A stretch of 64,000 nt of DNA from Platerodrilus igneus (Eukaryota > Arthropoda > Insecta > Coleoptera > Lycidae), in assembly GCA_036346225.1 (NCBI GenBank), contig JARFIW010000599.1, forward strand, positions 868,001-932,000, written 5' to 3'. The notes under the pieces were generated by a model that was given only the letters and a program-made list of their open reading frames with translations, was not told the origin of the DNA and ran no database searches. Positions 1 to 10,577 of this stretch are shown here, piece after piece. Within the stretch, counting starts at the first letter, position 1, and every line of letters starts with the position of its first letter. The position numbers and the translations under genes were made by a program.

Positions 1-316
1 TCAAAAGTTATGAAGCTTTGCAAAGTGCTCGTTTTACAGTCGGGCAGTAAGAAAAATTCAATCGCTACGCAGTTAGTTGGTTTAGATTAAAAGTTAGATA
101 GTTTGTAAACCCCCTAGGTAGTACAATGGTTTAATAAACTTTCGTAATATCATAAAATAAATTATAACTATAGCGAACACAGCATTTCTTGTATTTATAG
201 ATTCATCGATTTAGATGTGTATTGAAACTTTTCGTTTTATAAATACCCACCAAGAAAACACTCCCCAAAGAGTATGCACGAATAGCGAGAAAGTTACACT
301 TATAAAACTTTGTCTA
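1..316. other. unassigned A/T-rich flank
   Basis: I see no convincing coding exon, RNA gene or repeat here. The short minus-strand frame near 211-435 is a by-product of the transposon TIR that starts at 319. Confidence 0.5.
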
Positions 317-318
317 TA

Positions 319-813
319 CAGTGTGTACAGTATAAAACGCAGTACATGGGGATCTTGGAAACTGTAGGAGATACGATCTTGGTTAAATGGGACAAAAGTT
401 GCATAATCATGAGGGTATCTCACATCGGTTTTCAAATTTCAAAAATTTTTCATACGTTACTAGATAGAGGCAAAAAAAAAAATTGACGATTTCTTTATTT
501 GCTCGTAGTTAGTCTACTAATTGAAATAGAATGTTCAAATTTAGTACATCATGGTAATTCCCCATTGCGCTTCACATTTTCAAGTTAGATTTTGTCTAGG
601 GCATCTAGATTTTGCGTGACGATGTTCAACTTTTTATTTTTAAATAGCCGCCATATTGGATTTTTACATTTTTGAAATGCTGACAAAAAACCCATTCCAA
701 AGAGGTATAACATGGCTATGTTTGATTGAATCAAAACACTAAAAATCACATAATTATGTTTTGGTCGTATAGTAGGCTTTAATTTCCATTATGACAAAGA
801 GAAACAATTGCTC
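319..813 (+). repeat. left terminal inverted repeat of the mariner element
   Basis: This arm pairs with 2220-2710 in inverted orientation. The inner limit is GAAACAATTGCTC (left) against GAGCAATTGTTTC (right). Small differences (for example CGTATAGTAGG against CGTAGTAGG, and A-run lengths near 475) show that the arms have diverged slightly. Confidence 0.9.
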
Positions 814-1057
814 TAAAAATTTTAAACTCAATTTTCAGTGGTAATAAAAACAGTAAAAAACGTAGAAAATTGAAAATAAATCTGTATTAATCAGAACTTA
901 CATAACTATGCATTAACAAAGAATAAATACAAACTAGCATATATTCAATACAAAATATTATTTAAGCTGTTTTTAGTTGTCATTCATGTTCAGACAATTG
1001 CAAATTAACAATCAAAGAAAAAAAATATAACAATAGTCAGCCACATGAATTCATTAT

Positions 1058-1546
1058 TTATTTTAAATGTTCAAATAACCCCCCATTTTGTTGAACACAT
1101 AACCGACACCTTTTATAAACATCTTTACAAGATCGTCTTATCATAGTTGGAGTTATTTTATTTACGGCCTCTTGGACTGCTTGTTGTAATTGGCCTACAT
1201 TATCATACGTTTTTGAGTACACACAACTTTTTAAATGGCCCCATATAAAGAAATCTAGAGGACTTAAATCCGGTGATCTCGCCGGCCACTTAATTGGTCC
1301 TCGATTTCCAATCCAGTTTTCATTATACTCAGAATTAAAAAAATTTCTAATAATCAGAGCATTGTGGAGTGGAGCGCCATCATTTTGAAAAATCATATTT
1401 TGCAAAGTAGCGAGTGGAAGCTGCATTAGTCTATCTGCCACATTTCCCTGCAATAAATCTAAGTATCTCGCAGAGTTTAAATTTGCATCATAAAAAAACA
1501 GACCTATAATGTACCTTCCAATAATATCCAGACGTTGAATCCACAT
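1058..1546 (-). pseudogene. mariner transposase, C-terminal catalytic part
   Basis: The second half of the transposase. NDGAPLHN holds the second catalytic Asp and SPDLSPLDFFIWG the third; by my count 41 residues separate them, which fits the DD41D (rosa/Visitor-like) group rather than DD34D mariners. The frame overlaps the N-terminal part by about 40 bp but lies in another phase, so one indel separates them. The open frame ends at 1058, about 240 bp inside the left TIR. No in-frame stop interrupts this half. Confidence 0.85.
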
Positions 1547-2109
1547 TTAACTTGATGTCTAACTTGGCGGTTCAAATGTGGATTTTCATCTGACCAAAAA
1601 ATTGTATTTTTGCGGTTGAACATACCACAATTCGTAAATCGACTTTCGTCAGACCACAAAATTGTATATGCAAAATTTGAATTTTCGTTGCACTTTCTGA
1701 TGTACCATGCACAAAATTCCATTCTTCGAATTTGATCTTCAGTACGCAATCCCTGACATAGTCGTTCATGATATGGATGGTACTTAAAACGTTTTAAAAT
1801 AACTCTTGCCGTAGAATGAGCAACACCTGTTATATTCTGAATTTTTCTAAGAGAAGTACGAGGATTTTCGACAACTGTTTGTAAAACGCTGTTTGCATTA
1901 TCTTTTTTAATTTGCCTATTTCTCTTAGACAAGCCAAAACTACCATAATTTATTAAATTATTTTGTAATCTCCGAAACATACATCTGTTTGGTTGATGTT
2001 TTTCTGGGTATTTATTTAAATACAATTCAGCGGCTTTAACATCATTCCTTCCAGAAAGAATAAAACATTCTAACATTTGATATTTATCACGGTTAGTAAA
2101 GCGATCCAT
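1504..2109 (-). pseudogene. mariner transposase, N-terminal part (frameshifted)
   Basis: The first part of a cut-and-paste transposase. The N-terminal ~110 residues look like a paired helix-turn-helix DNA-binding region (start MDRFTNRDKYQMLE, then NPRTSLRKIQNITGVAHSTA). Further on, ILWSDESRFTN carries the first catalytic Asp of the DDD triad, in the usual WxDE context. The frame runs off into unrelated residues after about position 185, where the C-terminal half continues in another frame at 1058-1546, so a frameshift has broken the gene. The start ATG at 2109 lies about 110 bp inside the right TIR boundary. The general family is clear; substrate ends are presumably the long TIRs. Confidence 0.85.
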
Positions 2110-2219
2110 TTCAAGCGCAAATGCTTTGCTTAAATTTCTATGTAAATTAATTAACTGTTTTTAAACTGCACTACTTGAAACATAAAATAAAGGACAAACT
2201 TTGACGTTTCTCAGATGTT

Positions 2220-2710
2220 GAGCAATTGTTTCTCTTTGTCATAATGGAAATTAAAGCCTACTACGACCAAAACATAATTATGTGATTTTTAGTGTTTTGA
2301 TTCAATCAAACATAGCCATGTTATACCTCTTTGGAAAGGGTTTTTGTCAGCATTTCAAAATGTAAAAATCCAATATGGCGGCTATTTAAAATAAAAGTTG
2401 AACATCGTCACGCAAAATCTAGATGCCCTAGACAAAATCTAAGTTGAAAATGTGAAGCGCAATGGGGAATTACCATGATGTACCAAATTTGAACATTCTA
2501 TTTCAATTAGTAGACTAACTACGGGCAAATAAAGAAATCGTCAATTTTGTGTTTTTTGCCTCTATCTAGTAACGTATGAAAAATTTTTGAAATTTGAAAA
2601 CCGATGTGAGATACCCTCATGATTATGCAACTTTTGTCCCATTTAACCAAGATCGTATCTCCTACAGTTTCCAAGATCCCCATGTACTGCGTTTTATACT
2701 GTACACACTG
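2220..2710 (-). repeat. right terminal inverted repeat of the mariner element
   Basis: Reverse complement of 319-813, about 491 bp. It ends in CTGTACACACTG followed by the target TA at 2711-2712. Confidence 0.9.
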
Positions 2711-2712
2711 TA

Positions 2713-3192
2713 TAGTGTAAATCATGAAAGAATGCATTCACATCATAGGTTGCTGAATTAAAAACGACACTTTCAAATCTTATGCATTAAGTATACTCCG
2801 ATAGATTCTTTAAAAGTATGTTGTTTTGCAAGATTACCCTAATGAGGGGATGAGATAGTGATCTCTTGGAGAGTGCTCTTTGAGTTTCCCTTCATTATAG
2901 ATCTCCGCAATACTTTTATATGTTTGTCGACTGATTTCGAATACCTTCAGAAGTTACTTCTATACAAACGTAAAGCTTTAATTGTACAAATAACTATAAA
3001 TGTACAGAATTATTTAACAGATGTACTATTTTTAATTTAAAGAGACCTTTTTTGTGTCAAAACTCAACTGACAACTCTAATCATAGAATAAAAAAACTGC
3101 CCAAAAAACGTTCGCTTGACAGCCAAGCCTACCTTACAGTTTTTTAATTCAGAAACCTATGACGTGAATGCATTCTTTCATGATTTGTACTA
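2713..3192. mobile_element. short non-autonomous element (MITE) with ~50-bp TIRs
   Basis: The segment at 2711-2765 (motif AAATCATGAAAGAATGCATT) is repeated in inverted orientation at about 3137-3194, with a non-coding interior. TA lies at both ends, and its left end directly touches the mariner right end, sharing the TA at 2711-2712. No transposase is encoded, so it would need one supplied in trans. Its TIR differs from the mariner TIR. Confidence 0.7.
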
Positions 3193-3489
3193 TATGAACT
3201 TTGTATGAGTGCAATTGAGATACATATACTACATAAGCATTTGGTTATCTATCTCACACAAAAGTGCTTAAGCACTACCATTTGTTTCTATTAATATTTT
3301 GCTAACCCTTTTGCCTTAATATATGACTAATGAAATATAAATATCTACCTATGAATATCCCACTACCCAATGTTTTTTCCAATTAACCCTTTGGTAACAG
3401 CTAAAAAGCTTTTTGAATAGGAAATCAAAAATATCCTCTAGGTCTATATACATAGAACGCAACAAGCTAAATATTGAGAAGAAAAGCTA

Positions 3490-4440
3490 ATGTCAATTTT
3501 TAATTATGTTAATCCATCATCATCATTAGGTCTTCAGTCCTGAAACTCGTTAGACGCGTACCCTCATTACTGCCTATTCTGACTAACCTAGACATTTCCC
3601 TGAAATTTGTACAGTTTGCATCTATCACTATCTGATTTAGGTCTACATGTACCTCCTTTTTTCTATCTCTGCTTGTGATATATCCCATACTATTCCCCCA
3701 AAAAAGCCTTAGAACGTTACTGCCCTTCTATTTCTCCTATTTCTTTCCACAGATATTTTTATTCTCCTACTATTTCTATAACCTATTTGCTATTAACTTT
3801 GTCTGCCCATGCTATCATCTTCATACATCTTAAGCACAACATTCCAAAAGGCTGCTACCGTTTTTCTGTTTGCTTTTCCTACTGCCCGTATTTTATAGGC
3901 GTACTGTGCCGTGCTCCACATGTATGCTTTCAAAAATTTTCTTCTTGTTTCTATGTTTGTTGTCTTTGATCATAGGTGCTGTTCTTTCTTGTTAGATGCA
4001 GTTTGGTCCCCTTCTATTGTTTTACAATTATATACCCTATTTCTCCGACATTCAATGGTTATAAAGAGGGGTGTAGCTCCGTGGCGTAGTGGTATGTGTG
4101 TGACTGCTATGCCCAAGGTCTCGGGTTCGAATCCCGACACGGTTCGCTTGAAAAATGTTAGGCGAGCATTTTTCACAAAAATACACCCTCGTTCGGATGA
4201 TAGGTAAAATGGAAGTCCCGTTTGTGAGGATTGTCACGCACGTTAAAGATCCCTACCTTGCTTGGAACAGCAAGGGTTTGGCAAAAATCCAAATTTTCCA
4301 GGTAAAAAAAACTCGCTTCCTGACCAATGTAGTACCTTCGGGTGGAGCATTGGAAAATCACATGTAAAGTTGTGAAGGGGAGTAAGCAGCCTGCAGCTGC
4401 CAAGTTCCCCCAACACTTATACATTTCCCTATTTAAAATT
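3490..4440 (-). mobile_element. LINE 3' tail, copy 1 (split by a SINE)
   Basis: Read on the minus strand, 3500-3760 encodes a decayed C-terminus with the pattern QIV(I/K)D..C..F.EM.RL, as at 19328-19591, which is typical of the end of RTE-like LINE polyproteins. The non-coding part at 4013-4057 plus 4382-4440 is repeated at 4666-4770, so two copies of the same tail lie in tandem. A SINE occupies 4071-4368. Stops and frameshifts throughout mark it as dead. Confidence 0.6.
4071..4368 (+). mobile_element. tRNA-derived SINE, copy 1
   Basis: A 298-bp SINE. Its head resembles a tRNA gene with Pol III promoter boxes: A box around TGGCGTAGTGGTATG and B box GGTTCGAATCCC. The body is shared with the copies at 20834 and 49489. 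The tail holds a hairpin, CAATGTAGTACC-TTCG-GGTGGAGCATTG, and ends ATCACATGTAA with no poly(A). It is flanked by an imperfect 13-bp duplication, GTTATAAAGAGGG (4058-4070) and GTTGTGAAGGGGA (4369-4381). The paralogous empty site is near 4690-4725. Confidence 0.88.
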
Positions 4441-4499
4441 TTTTCCAATATATCTATTCGCACAGTCAACATTAGTTGCAGGTATTTCACAACCAACAC

Positions 4500-4770
4500 C
4501 TGTAGTTCTTTATTATAATCATCAGATTTATCTGCGCTTATTTTTTTGTTATTAGGTTTTCTGTCTCAAAACTGGTTGGGCACGTACCTCCACTTATTTA
4601 TATTCTGAGCTAGCCTACACAGTTACCTGAAATTCCCACAAAGTCTATATACAGCTCGATTCCCCTTCTATTGTTTTCTAATTATATGTCCTATTTCAAC
4701 GAGATTCAGTGGTATGTGAAGAGGGTTAAGCAGCCAGTGGCTACCAAGATCCCCCAACACTTAGACATTT
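4500..4770 (-). mobile_element. LINE 3' tail, copy 2
   Basis: A second partial copy of the tail at 3490-4440, without the SINE. The stretch GTGAAGAGGGTTAAGCAGCC (about 4708-4727) is the uninterrupted counterpart of the SINE-1 target. Confidence 0.55.
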
Positions 4771-5706
4771 GCCAAATTTATAGTTTTCCAGTAAATCTGT
4801 TCGGTCTCTTTGTCGCACGTTATCGTGTTTAATTTTAAGTCGTAAATTTGTAGTTGTAAATCTAATAGTAAGACTGTCTTCCCTTGATCCCTTATATCCT
4901 GTCGTAAAAATTCCTTGTGCATGTGTAAATAAGTGGGACTAAGGGTAGTGACGAAAAACACTCTCTCATCGATATCGAAGCAGAACAGTCGGTTTTTCGT
5001 TCGATACGTAAGTTAGTCATAGTGCCGCTTAATGTGAATTAATTAGTTAAACCCCTAAAAAACACAGTGCAAGTCAAGTAACACGTACTATAATCTCCAA
5101 TGCAGACCACTTAGTTGAGGAGCAAGAAACTGCAGCTTAGAACAATAAAAATCCGCGGAGGTAAGTCGATATAGAAAATTATAAGACCACCCGCGCTGAA
5201 CAAATGGCCTTCATCACCGGATTATTTAATTAATTAATTAATTCCTATCCTTTAAGCTCCTCATTTATACGTAAATTTACTCATTGTCGTAGTTTGAGTA
5301 TGTTTACACGTGTTACAAGGAGAATAACATCCTGCTTACACATTTAATGCTAGAAACATCTGGTTATAACGGTAGATTTTACAATATATCCCTTATCCTT
5401 TGTTGCAAAGATTAGTGGTCGAACAGTTTATTTTAGGTAAACTAAATTTATGAGGGGTTATTGTATTGTAAATCTTTACCTTATTTGCCGTTTCAAGTTG
5501 GAGGAACCATTCGGGTTCATGCAACTTGTATAACAAAGAGGTTGGAATTTATTTGAAACGTTAAACGCTTTGTCGGGCGAGCACTGTAATTAGTTGCATT
5601 TGTCCATTAATAATTTAATTTCGTAGATTAGTTAGTTGTAGCGTATTCGAGTTACACATTGTTTTTACATTAATTTTTATTGTCGTTCATTAATCATTAA
5701 TTAAAT
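4771..5706 (+). other. probable 5' leader or LTR of the BEL/Pao element
   Basis: Non-coding DNA in front of the Gag start. The segment 5085-5195 (motif GGTAAGTCGATATA followed by AAAATTATAAGACC) recurs at 60620-60740, so it belongs to a repeat. That makes it a candidate LTR end or leader, although I could not find a matching LTR after the pol gene. A (TTAA)n-like run lies at 5223-5244. Confidence 0.4.
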
Positions 5707-6372
5707 ATGGTTATATCAATTGATAAAGATATTCTTGAATCTAAATTTGTAGTTAAAAGGTTGGATCATATATACAGTAAAATTAACCAACCGGAAAACG
5801 TATCGATTGCTTTAATTAGAGCATCGATTAAAAGTGTTGAGCAAATTGAAACCCATTTCAAATCCTTTTGCAAGAATATTTTCTTTGATGAAGAAAGTGA
5901 ACAATTGGATGAATTTTCGGCTCTTAGGGCGAAAATCGATGATTATCTATTAGATATTCGCATTATCACTGAACAATGCGAATTAGATCGCGTAGAAAAT
6001 AAGCCAAAAGCGGAAAATATAAATAATTCTTTGTCCGTAAACAGTGGAGTACGCTTGAAACATTTTTCTGTCCCACGGTTCTCGGGGTGCGTTTCGGATT
6101 TTGAGAGTTATCATGCAATTTATAAGCGATTGATTCACGATAATGTCGGTTTGTCACCCGTTGAAAAATTTTACCATCTCGTTGATATACTAGATGAGTC
6201 GTCGCGTGCCTTAATAAAACACTTGCCATTAAATAATTATGCATACGAGGAAGCATATAAAATCATTACTAATCGTATTCAGTCCAAGAGGTTATTACTT
6301 TCAACATATTTTAATGCTCTCAAAAAATGCCCTAAGATCAGTTCCTCAGACTCGCATGCGGAACTCCGGTAA
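5707..6372 (+). pseudogene. BEL/Pao Gag, N-terminal and capsid part
   Basis: The first 221 residues of the polyprotein. After an N-terminal helical region, residues ~118-215 show the Gag pattern of the DUF1759 family: VPRFSG, FESYHAIYKRLIHDN, LSPVEKFYHLVDIL, then the NY..A..I...R motif. This protein would build the virus-like particle that packages the element RNA. The frame stops at a TAA just after the motif SSDSHAELR, and related coding continues in another frame up to the zinc-knuckle segment, so the polyprotein is broken here. The ATG at 5707 follows a long non-coding leader and is the most likely start. Confidence 0.85.
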
Positions 6373-6561
6373 TTAATTAGTTGTTTTGATGAAAATATAT
6401 TCGCGTTAAAGCAGATGGAAATAGATTTATTAGATTTCATGTTGTTTAATCTGTTATCAAAATAATTAGATACAAACATTTTAAAGCGTTTTGAATTAGG
6501 AAATAGTGACGAGATTCCCTCGTTCAAAGATTTAAGGTCGTACATTGAAAAACAATGTAAA

Positions 6562-7053
6562 GTGTTGGAGATAAATGACATTGCATCGGGAACATGCTTA
6601 AAATCTCGAAATTCCGTAAAAGAAAGAGAAAAAGGAAGGTCTGTTAGCACTTCGGTTAAAACTTCTTTAGTTGGTACCACCAATGATGGTAAAAATTGTA
6701 GTTTATGTCAAGCTGTGCATCCTATTTATAGATGTAAGCAGTTTCTCAATAAAACCCTTCAAGAAAGATTTGAGGTGATAAAGCTTAAAAATCTTTGTTT
6801 TAAATGTTTAAATACTTCACATTCGGTGAGAAATTGTAAGTTAGATTGGTCGTTTAGAAAATGTCATCAGTCGCACAATTCGTTACTTCACTTCGATAAA
6901 CGAGAAAAATCGGTGTCTCCACACAGACAAACTCATCGTCAAAGGTCAGCGTCTCCTCGGAGAGCGGCGCCTGGACTTACTTCTACTAGTAGACCTAGTG
7001 AAGACAATCTGTTTCGGCGGTTGTGCATGAACAACCTACCACCAACTCGTTAA
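6562..7053 (+). pseudogene. BEL/Pao Gag, zinc-knuckle part
   Basis: Cysteine/histidine clusters typical of the BEL/Pao nucleocapsid: CSLCQAVHPIYRCKQF, then LCFKCLNTSHSVRNC and a degenerate third cluster, RKCHQSHNSLLHFDK, in which one Cys of the usual C..C pair is missing. These bind the genomic RNA. A basic Ser/Arg-rich tail follows (residues ~105-150). The frame overlaps the next one (protease) by about 30 bp in another phase. Confidence 0.85.
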
Positions 7054-7391
7054 TTTCGACGTCATTAGAACATACAACGACGCTGTTAGCTACGGCAATG
7101 GTGTCGATGATAAATTATACAGAAAAATTGCAACCAGTTCGTGTAATTTTAGATAACGGATCCATGGAAAGTTTTATGACTGAAAGGTGCTGTCAGAAAT
7201 TAGGTATTAGGAAACGGAGAGCCAATGTCACTGTTCAAGGACTTGGCTTGAATTCGTCGTTGGTGTCTGGTGCACTATCGTGTGTAGTCAGCCCCTCGGG
7301 AGCACGGTCTCCAGCATATGATATTGAGTGTTATATTTTACCTAACATTTGTAAGCAATTACCTTCGTCGTCGATAGGGGTCAAGGAATGA
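7023..7391 (+). pseudogene. BEL/Pao aspartic protease
   Basis: A retropepsin-like segment. The active-site motif, normally DSGS/DTGS, reads ILDNGSMESFMTE here (residues ~42-54), so the residue after the catalytic Asp is changed. It is followed by GLGLNSSLVSGA, matching the flap region and the second half of the fold. The enzyme would cut the element polyprotein. A stop after SSSIGVKE ends the frame and the following frame resumes at 7407. Confidence 0.78.
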
Positions 7392-7406
7392 TCGCATACT
7401 CGAGGT

Positions 7407-7649
7407 TTGGCCTTAGCTGATCCTAATTTTAATATTCCTGGTAAAATTGACATGCTACGCGGAGCGGAAATCTTTCCTCAAGTTTTGTTGAACGAATCTC
7501 GTTGGGAAGTCACTAACAAGCCAGTTGCTATTAAAATAACCTTTGGTTGGGTTTTAACGGGAAACGTCGTTTCCCCGAATAGTTCTATTACGTCGTTGTG
7601 TGCTTTCGTTGAGCCTTTAGACAGCGACATTCGTCGTTTTTGGTATTAG
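7407..7649 (+). pseudogene. BEL/Pao protease-RT linker
   Basis: The linker motif LADPNFNIPGKIDMLRGAEI (residues ~2-21), followed by FGWVLTG, is the conserved BEL/Pao stretch between protease and RT. Related pieces occur in the mosaic at 19571-25830. Coding signal continues with stops to 7910, for example KNPELYLDYKKFMEDYL. Confidence 0.75.
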
Positions 7650-7910
7650 AAAATATTCCCTTCAAGAAACACATTTCTCCTGAAGAAGAAAAGTATGTAA
7701 ATCAATTTGTAGAAAATTATAGACGTAATAAGGACGGTCGTTTTGCAGTGTCCTTGCCCTTTAAAATTTCGGAACCTCATTCGTGGGTATGAGATCAATT
7801 TGTATCAAAAGATTTTTGTCGTTAGAACGTCGTTTGCTAAAAAATCCTGAATTGTATTTGGATTATAAAAAATTTATGGAGGATTATTTGGAAAGCGGTC
7901 AAAGGTTCAA

Positions 7911-8621
7911 GTGAAATCGCCTATAAAGTCGTCGGTTCATGAGAAAATGTATTACATTCCCCATCATGCTGTACATAAGCGTAATAGCACTACCACCAAA
8001 TTGCGTGTGGTTTTCGATGCTTCGTGTCCGGATCAATCTGGAAATTCGTTAAATGATAGCTTGGCTATTGGCCCTGCTCTGCAAAAGGACATTTCAATTT
8101 TGTTATTGCACTTTCGTGTACATCCTATCGTAATTACAGCTGACATCAAACAAATGTATCGGCAGATTTTGGTTAAAGATACTCATCGTGATTATCAACG
8201 TATCGTCTGGAGATTTTCTCCGTCAGATCCTATTATGGACTTTAAATTAAATACTGTAACTTATGGAGTCTCGTCCACGCCTTTTTTGGCCTTGCGTACT
8301 GTTCAAGAATTGGCAAGGTTAGAGTCGATTAATTTTCCTTTCGCGTCATCGGTATTGGCGAGCGATACCTATGTTGATGACTTAGTCACTGGATGTAATT
8401 CGATTGAAGCTGCTAATCAATTAATTGGTGAATTGAATAGTATTTGCTCTAGTGGTGGTTTTCAATTAAGAAAATGGAGTAGTAATTGCCCGGAAGTGAT
8501 GTCCAACTTGAGGGAGTCCCTGTCCAGTTCGGACGCAATTACATTTCAAGATAAAGATAGTGGTTCAATAAAAATTTTGGGCCTTTCGTGGCGTGCTCTT
8601 TTTATACAACTTAGACGTTGA
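7911..8621 (+). pseudogene. BEL/Pao reverse transcriptase
   Basis: RT palm and fingers are recognisable in order: YYIPHHAVHK, LRVVFDAS (residues ~31-38), ITADIKQMYRQI with a catalytic Asp (~74), YGVSSTPFLALRTV, then the YVDDLVTG box (~153) with both remaining catalytic Asps intact. RWSS-type KWSSN and LGLSW motifs follow. The enzyme would copy element RNA into DNA. Although the core motifs look intact, the frame ends shortly after LGLSWRA, and upstream stops separate it from Gag. Confidence 0.88.
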
Positions 8622-8768
8622 AGAGCGCACTTGCACTAAGCGTAATATTTTGTCGGCTATCGCAAAAATTTTTGATCCTCTCGGTTTGATAGCACCTTAG
8701 TACTGTTCGCTAAACGTTTAGTTCAAGATCTTTGGCTTTTAGGTCTCGGTTGGGACCAAGAGCCTCCA

Positions 8769-9032
8769 TTGGAAGTCATACAAAAATGGAAACATTTTTT
8801 GGGTGAATTGCCAGCGGTTTCGAATATTGAGATTTCGCGTCGCATTGTATGTCACAATTTTAAAAAGGTGGAGTTGCATGGGTTCTGCGATGCTTCTGAA
8901 GCCGGGTATGCAGCTGTCATCTATTTTTGTTCGTTCGATTTAGAAGGTAATATTACCATGTCCTTAGTATGCGCAAAATCGAAGGTTGCTCCTACTAATC
9001 CCGTCTCGAATTGTGTGCTGCCGTACTCTTAG
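8769..9032 (+). pseudogene. BEL/Pao RNase H region
   Basis: Contains LHGFCDASEAGYAAVIY, the Asp-bearing first strand of RNase H as found in BEL/Pao, and VCAKSKVAPTN ahead of the usual Glu motif. The expected RLELCAAVL-type segment is frameshifted near 9010-9030. It would remove the RNA strand during reverse transcription. Confidence 0.8.
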
Positions 9033-9262
9033 CAGATTTAGTAGATTTCGTCAAAAATACTTATACAGATATTTTATCATTTAGTAATATTTTCGCGTGG
9101 TCAGATTCTACTGTTGTTTTGTCTTAGATTCGGTCTTCCTCGCATAAGTGGAAGACATTCGTTAGCAATCGCATTTCGCATATTCAAGAACGTATTCCTC
9201 CATCTTCATGGTTTCATGTTAAGTCCCAGGATAACCCTGCGGATTGTGCCTCACGTTGGCTT

Positions 9263-9787
9263 TTGGCTTCAGAGTTGGTTCATCATCCATTATGCTGGAC
9301 AGGACCTTCCTGGTTAGTGCGTCGTAGCGAAGAATGGCCAGTAACATCGCTGCCAAACCTTATCGACTCATTTCAGATGGACGTCGAATATTGTACTTTG
9401 TCGTTAACAGTCGTTATGTCTGAGAATTTTTTAGATTTGTTGTTGGATAAATTTTCAAAACTGCAGAAAATTTGTAGGATTATTACATGTGTTCGTCATT
9501 TCATTCGTAATGTTCAATGTCCGGCAGATTTGCGTTCAAAATATTCTGATGGTTTGTCTCTAGCTCATCAGCGAGACGCTATACATTTATTGATTAAAAG
9601 AGTTCAAACAAATGTTTTTGCTCAAGACATTGCAAATATTAAAACTGGAAAACTTGTTAGTAAACAACTTGGTAGCCTTAGTCCGTTTCTAGATAGTCGT
9701 GATTTGTTGAGGGTGGGCGGTCGCCTACGTAATTCTGAGTTGTCGCAAATTTCCTATTTTGCTTCCTCGGTCGCATCGGTTGACTGA
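9263..9787 (+). pseudogene. BEL/Pao pre-integrase region
   Basis: Carries the conserved LLRVGGRLRNSELS motif (residues ~148-161) that precedes the integrase His/Cys zinc-binding domain in BEL/Pao elements. The zinc-binding part itself is read in a different phase at about 9740-9960 (HERHLHPGN, then a CxxC-like pair), with one stop codon. Confidence 0.78.
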
Positions 9788-10020
9788 AATTATTATATTA
9801 GATTGTCATGAAAGACATTTACATCCTGGAAATCGAACAACTCAATTTTTCCTAATTCAAAATTATTAGATCTTGTCCGCAAAGAGGGCTATTCGGCAAT
9901 GTTTGAAATCCTGCATTCGTTGTTTTCGTATGAACCCTGTGGCTTTATGTCCCCCTATGGGGGATTTACCAGCCTCTAGGTTAACTCCTGGTAAGGCGTT
10001 TTTACATACAGGAGTCGACT

Positions 10021-10542
10021 TTGGTGGACCTTCTCTGTCACGATGAATCGATGTCGTGGCGCAAAATCATTGAAAGCGTACATTTGCTTATTTTTTTGTT
10101 TCAGCACGAAGGCTATCCATTTGGAACAGTGTCTAACTTGTCGACAGACGCTTTCTTGGGTGCTTTACGTCGATTTATTGCTCGAAGAGGCAAATGTATT
10201 CAAATCCATTGTGATAATGGTACTCATTTCGTTGGGGCCTCTCGTGAAATCTCTCAATTGAAGCACCATTCGACAGGCGTTGAAGGAATCGAATTTGTGT
10301 TTAATCTTCCTGCTGCTCCTCATGTTGGTGGGTTGTGGGAGGCCGGAATTAAATCAGTAAAATCCCATTTAAAGAGAATTATTGGTGAACAAATTTTGTC
10401 GTTTGAAGAATTCTCGACAGTATTGATTCAAATCGAAGCGGTTCTCAACTTACGTCCACTATGCGCACTGAGTTGCGAACCGCATGACTTTTCGTATTTG
10501 ACCCCGGGACATTTTTTTAATGTTGAACCAGTCTCGGTGTGA
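10021..10542 (+). pseudogene. BEL/Pao integrase catalytic core
   Basis: A DDE integrase core. The first Asp lies in HTGVDFGGP just upstream (about 10008-10030, other phase). CIQIHCDNGTHFVGAS holds the second Asp, and PAAPHVGGLWEAGIKSVK holds the Glu. It would insert element cDNA into the chromosome. An overlapping frame at 10043-10261 carries the real segment between the two Asps (FFCFSTKAIHLE), so there are two frameshifts inside the core. The frame ends in TGA at 10540-10542. Confidence 0.85.
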
Positions 10543-10577
10543 ATGAGACAGGCATACGGACAGTGCATTTAAAAAAG

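Larger units (their letters stand above)
319..2710 (-). mobile_element. mariner/Tc1-superfamily transposon with ~495-bp TIRs, probable DD41D clade
   Basis: A 2392-bp element whose outer ends are CAGTGTGTACAG at 319 and its reverse complement ending at 2710. Each end is flanked by TA (317-318 and 2711-2712), the duplication used by this superfamily. The internal minus-strand transposase is split by a frameshift (see the two coding entries). TIRs of about half a kilobase are far longer than the ~30 bp typical of mariners. The element is complete at both ends but its transposase is broken, so it is probably inactive by itself. Confidence 0.9.
5707..10542 (+). mobile_element. BEL/Pao LTR retrotransposon, degenerate internal region
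   Basis: Gag, aspartic protease, RT, RNase H and integrase follow in the order typical of BEL/Pao elements, all on the plus strand, with several frameshifts and stops between segments. The order, the Gag type (DUF1759-like) and the RT motif YVDD all fit this superfamily. No matched LTR pair was recognised around it. Confidence 0.88.

Noticed and set aside
211..435. Small minus-strand gene
   Set aside because: It is mostly transposon TIR, and the same sequence reads in the opposite TIR at 2519-2737.
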